A stretch of 64,000 nucleotides of DNA from the NCBI RefSeq assembly GCF_029227915.1, contig NC_079878.1, positions 31,399,501 to 31,463,500 of the forward strand, given 5' to 3'. The first letter of the stretch is position 1, and every line of letters begins with the position of its first letter. The position numbers and the translations under genes were made by a program. Below the pieces are notes generated by a model, which saw nothing but the letters and a program-made list of their open reading frames with translations, made no database searches and had not been told where the DNA came from. This DNA comes from Hydractinia symbiolongicarpus. Lineage: Eukaryota > Cnidaria > Hydrozoa > Anthoathecata > Hydractiniidae. Shown piece by piece: positions 61,801 to 64,000 of this stretch.

Positions 61801-64000
61801 TTTCCGTAAATCCCGTGCTTGGCCCGTATAGTCGAGTATATACAAAGAAAGTACCCTGTGAGTAAACTCATTTCCAGAACGATTTTTTAAATTATCTTTT
61901 CACCACTAAAACGCATGAGACTTGTAGTTTTCAAAAATGTTTTCATTTTTGATGAGACGCTGAATAAAAGATGTTTAATCGCCGGCAACCGAAAACCCGC
62001 GATTTCCCGTAAATCCCGGACTCGGCCCGTATAGTCAAAAGTATACAAAGAAAGTACCCAGGGAGTAAACTCATTTCCCGAACGATTTTTTAAATTATTT
62101 TTTCACCACTAAAACGCATGAGACTTGTAGTTTTCAGGAATGCTTTCATTTTTGATGAGACGCTTAATGAAAGAAGTTTAATCGCCGGCAAACGAAAACC
62201 TGCGATTTCCCGTAAATCCCGGACTCGGCCCGTATAGGCAAATGTATACAAAGAAAGTACCCTGCGAGTAAACTCATTTCCAGAACAATTTTTTAAATTA
62301 TTTTTTCACCACTAAAACGCACGAGACTTGTAGTTTTCCAAAATGTTTTCATTTTTGATGAGACGCTGAATAAAAGAAGTTTAATCGCCGGCAAACGAAA
62401 ACCCGCGAATTCCCGTAAATCCCGGACTCGGCCCGTATAGTCAAAAGTATACAAAGAAAGTACCCAGGGAGTAAACTTATTTCCCGAACGATTTTTTAAA
62501 TTATTTCTTCACCACTAAAACGCATGAGACTTGTAGTTTTTCAAAAATGTTTTCATTTTTGATGAGACGCTGAATAAAAGATGTTTAATCGCCGGCAACC
62601 GAAAACCCGCGATTTCCCGTAAATCCCGGACTCGGCTTGTATAGTCAAAAGGATACAAAGAAAGTACCCAGGGAGTATACTCATTTCCCGAACGATTTTT
62701 TAAAATATTTTTTCACCACTAAAACGCATGAGACTTGTAGTTTTCAGGAATGCTTTCATTTTTGATGAGACGCTTAATGAAAGAAGTTTAATCGCCAGCA
62801 AACGAAAACCTGCGATTTCCCGTAAATCCCGGACTCGGCCCGTATAGGCAAATGTATACAAAGAAAGTATCCAGGGAGTAAACTCATTTCCCGAACGATT
62901 TTTTAAATTATTTTTTCACCACTAAAACGCATGAGACTTGTAGTTTTCAAAAATGTTTTCATTTTTGATGAGACGCTGAGTAAAAGAAGTTTAATCGCCG
63001 GCAAACGAAAACCCGCGATTTCCCGTAAATCCCGTGCTTGGCCCGTATAGTCGAGTATATACAAAGAAAGTACCCTGTGAGTAAACTCATTTCCAGAACG
63101 ATTTTTTAAATTATCTTTTCACCACTAAAACGCATGAGACTTGTAGTTTTCAAAAATGTTTTCATTTTTGATGAGACGCTGAATAAAAGATGTTTAATCG
63201 CCGGCAACCGAAAACTCGCGATTTCCCGTAAATCCCGGACTCGGCCCGTATAGTCAAAAGTATACAAAGAAAGTACCCAGGGAGTAAACTCATTTCCCGA
63301 ACGATTTTTTAAATTATTTTTTCACCACTAAAACGCATGAGACTTGTAGTTTTCAGGAATGCTTTCATTTTTGATGAGACGCTTAATGAAAGAAGTTTAA
63401 TCGCCGGCAAACGAAAACCTGCGATTTCCCGTAAATCCCGGACTCGGCCCGTATAGGCAAATGTATACAAAGAAAGTACCCTGCGAGTAAACTCATTTCC
63501 AGAACAATTTTTTAAATTATTTTTTCACCACTAAAACGCACGAGACTTGTAGTTTTCCAAAATGTTTTCATTTTTGATGAGACGCTGAATAAAAGAAGTT
63601 TAATCGCCGGCAAACGAAAACCCGCGAATTCCCGTAAATCCCGGACTCGGCCCGTATAGTCAAAAGTATACAAAGAAAGTACCCAGGGAGTAAACTTATT
63701 TCCCGAACGATTTTTTAAATTATTTCTTCACCACTAAAACGCATGAGACTTGTAGTTTTTCAAAAATGTTTTCATTTTTGATGAGACGCTGAATAAAAGA
63801 TGTTTAATCGCCGGCAACCGAAAACCCGCGATTTCCCGTAAATCCCGGACTCGGCTTGTATAGTCAAAAGGATACAAAGAAAGTACCCAGGGAGTATACT
63901 CATTTCCCGAACGATTTTTTAAAATATTTTTTCACCACTAAAACGCATGAGACTTGTAGTTTTCAGGAATGCTTTCATTTTTGATGAGACGCTTAATGAA
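58881..64000 (-). repeat. inverted HOR domain, 1219- and 1422-bp units
   Basis: The marker CGGCTTGTATAGTC lies at 59992, 61211, 62633 and 63852, and AAACTTATTTCCCG at 59832, 61051, 62473 and 63692. The intervals are 1219, 1422 and 1219: six or seven monomers plus one extra A. Types match the forward 24-34 kb subfamily read backwards: GGCAACCGAAAACC, CAGGAATGCTTTC with CTTAATGAAAG, and CCCGTGCTTGGCC with GTATATACAAAG. The last two units share further variants (AAAAGGATAC, TTTTAAAATATTTT), so they are the most recent. No genes. Confidence 0.85.

Larger units (their letters stand above)
56772..64000 (-). repeat. 203-bp satellite array, inverted orientation
   Basis: About 36 copies of the same monomer read on the minus strand. 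The landmark appears as its complement GAGTAAACTC, again about 203-204 bp apart. The copies belong to subfamilies also found in the forward array. The first 1.2 kb resembles the sequence just left of the switch, a short piece resembles 41.2-41.4 kb, and the rest resembles 24-34 kb. The array runs off the right edge in mid-monomer. The two orientations face each other, with forward and reverse monomers converging on 56771/56772. Confidence 0.98.

Noticed and set aside
1-64000. CRISPR array
   Set aside because: The repeat is a 203-bp monomer with no alternation of short identical repeats and unique spacers, and there are no cas genes. Variation is spread along the whole monomer.
1-64000. Dispersed mobile element family as the source of the repeats
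   Set aside because: No terminal repeats, target-site duplications, transposase or reverse transcriptase reading frames, and copies are perfectly head to tail. The origin of the first monomer cannot be judged from this window.
1-64000. tRNA-like internal promoter boxes or telomeric repeats
   Set aside because: No GGTTCGANNCC box on either strand of the consensus and no short telomere-type tandem repeats anywhere in the window.

Overview
The window is one uninterrupted block of satellite DNA. Every part I read is a copy of the same 203-bp monomer, roughly 315 copies in all, arranged head to tail with no unique sequence, transposon, RNA gene or credible protein gene between them. I infer a eukaryotic heterochromatic or (peri)centromeric array. 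The consensus read by eye is about 38% G+C and is not depleted in CpG (13 sites, observed/expected about 1.8 by hand count), which argues against a heavily CpG-methylated genome such as a vertebrate or plant. No taxon can be named from the sequence. The array runs off both ends of the window.

The monomers are one orientation (called forward, +) from 1 to 56771 and the opposite orientation from 56772 to 64000. At the switch, forward consensus position 52 is joined to reverse consensus position 21. About 1.2-1.4 kb on either side of a 234-bp spacer are diverged inverted copies of each other.

Layout: 1-8601 is a higher-order repeat (HOR) of about seven monomers (1411 bp), with local 1209- and 803-bp duplications. 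8602-16096 is a 19-monomer tandem duplication (3848 bp; the second copy lacks one monomer), each half holding HOR-type monomers and then a GAATTC-bearing subfamily. 16097-24629 is a mosaic with a 1423-bp 7-mer pair. 24630-33738 carries 2235- and 3653-bp (18-mer) duplications. 33809-34603 is a run of four 198-199 bp deletion monomers. 34604-37029 is more of the same subfamily. A boundary cassette at 37030-37960 opens a different subfamily domain (to about 55.9 kb) built from 1218-, 3650-, 1218-, 812/609- and 1623-bp duplications. A second copy of the cassette (55906-56537) precedes the inversion. After the inversion the same subfamilies recur in mirror order but much compressed, followed by 1219/1422-bp HORs to the end.

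There are no genes acting together. The biology here is array evolution: unequal exchange, local amplification of multi-monomer blocks, patchwork replacement inside blocks, and an inversion. The monomer also carries recurring structural signals: a 22-bp dyad, helically spaced GGG tracts, a subtype-specific GC hairpin and paired A-tracts. The recurrent 71- and 102-codon open frames are by-products of the repeat. Nearly all start at TTG or GTG, and they cannot persist because 203 is not a multiple of three.

Coordinates of block edges were found by aligning landmark variants by eye. They are good to roughly 10-50 bp except where stated.
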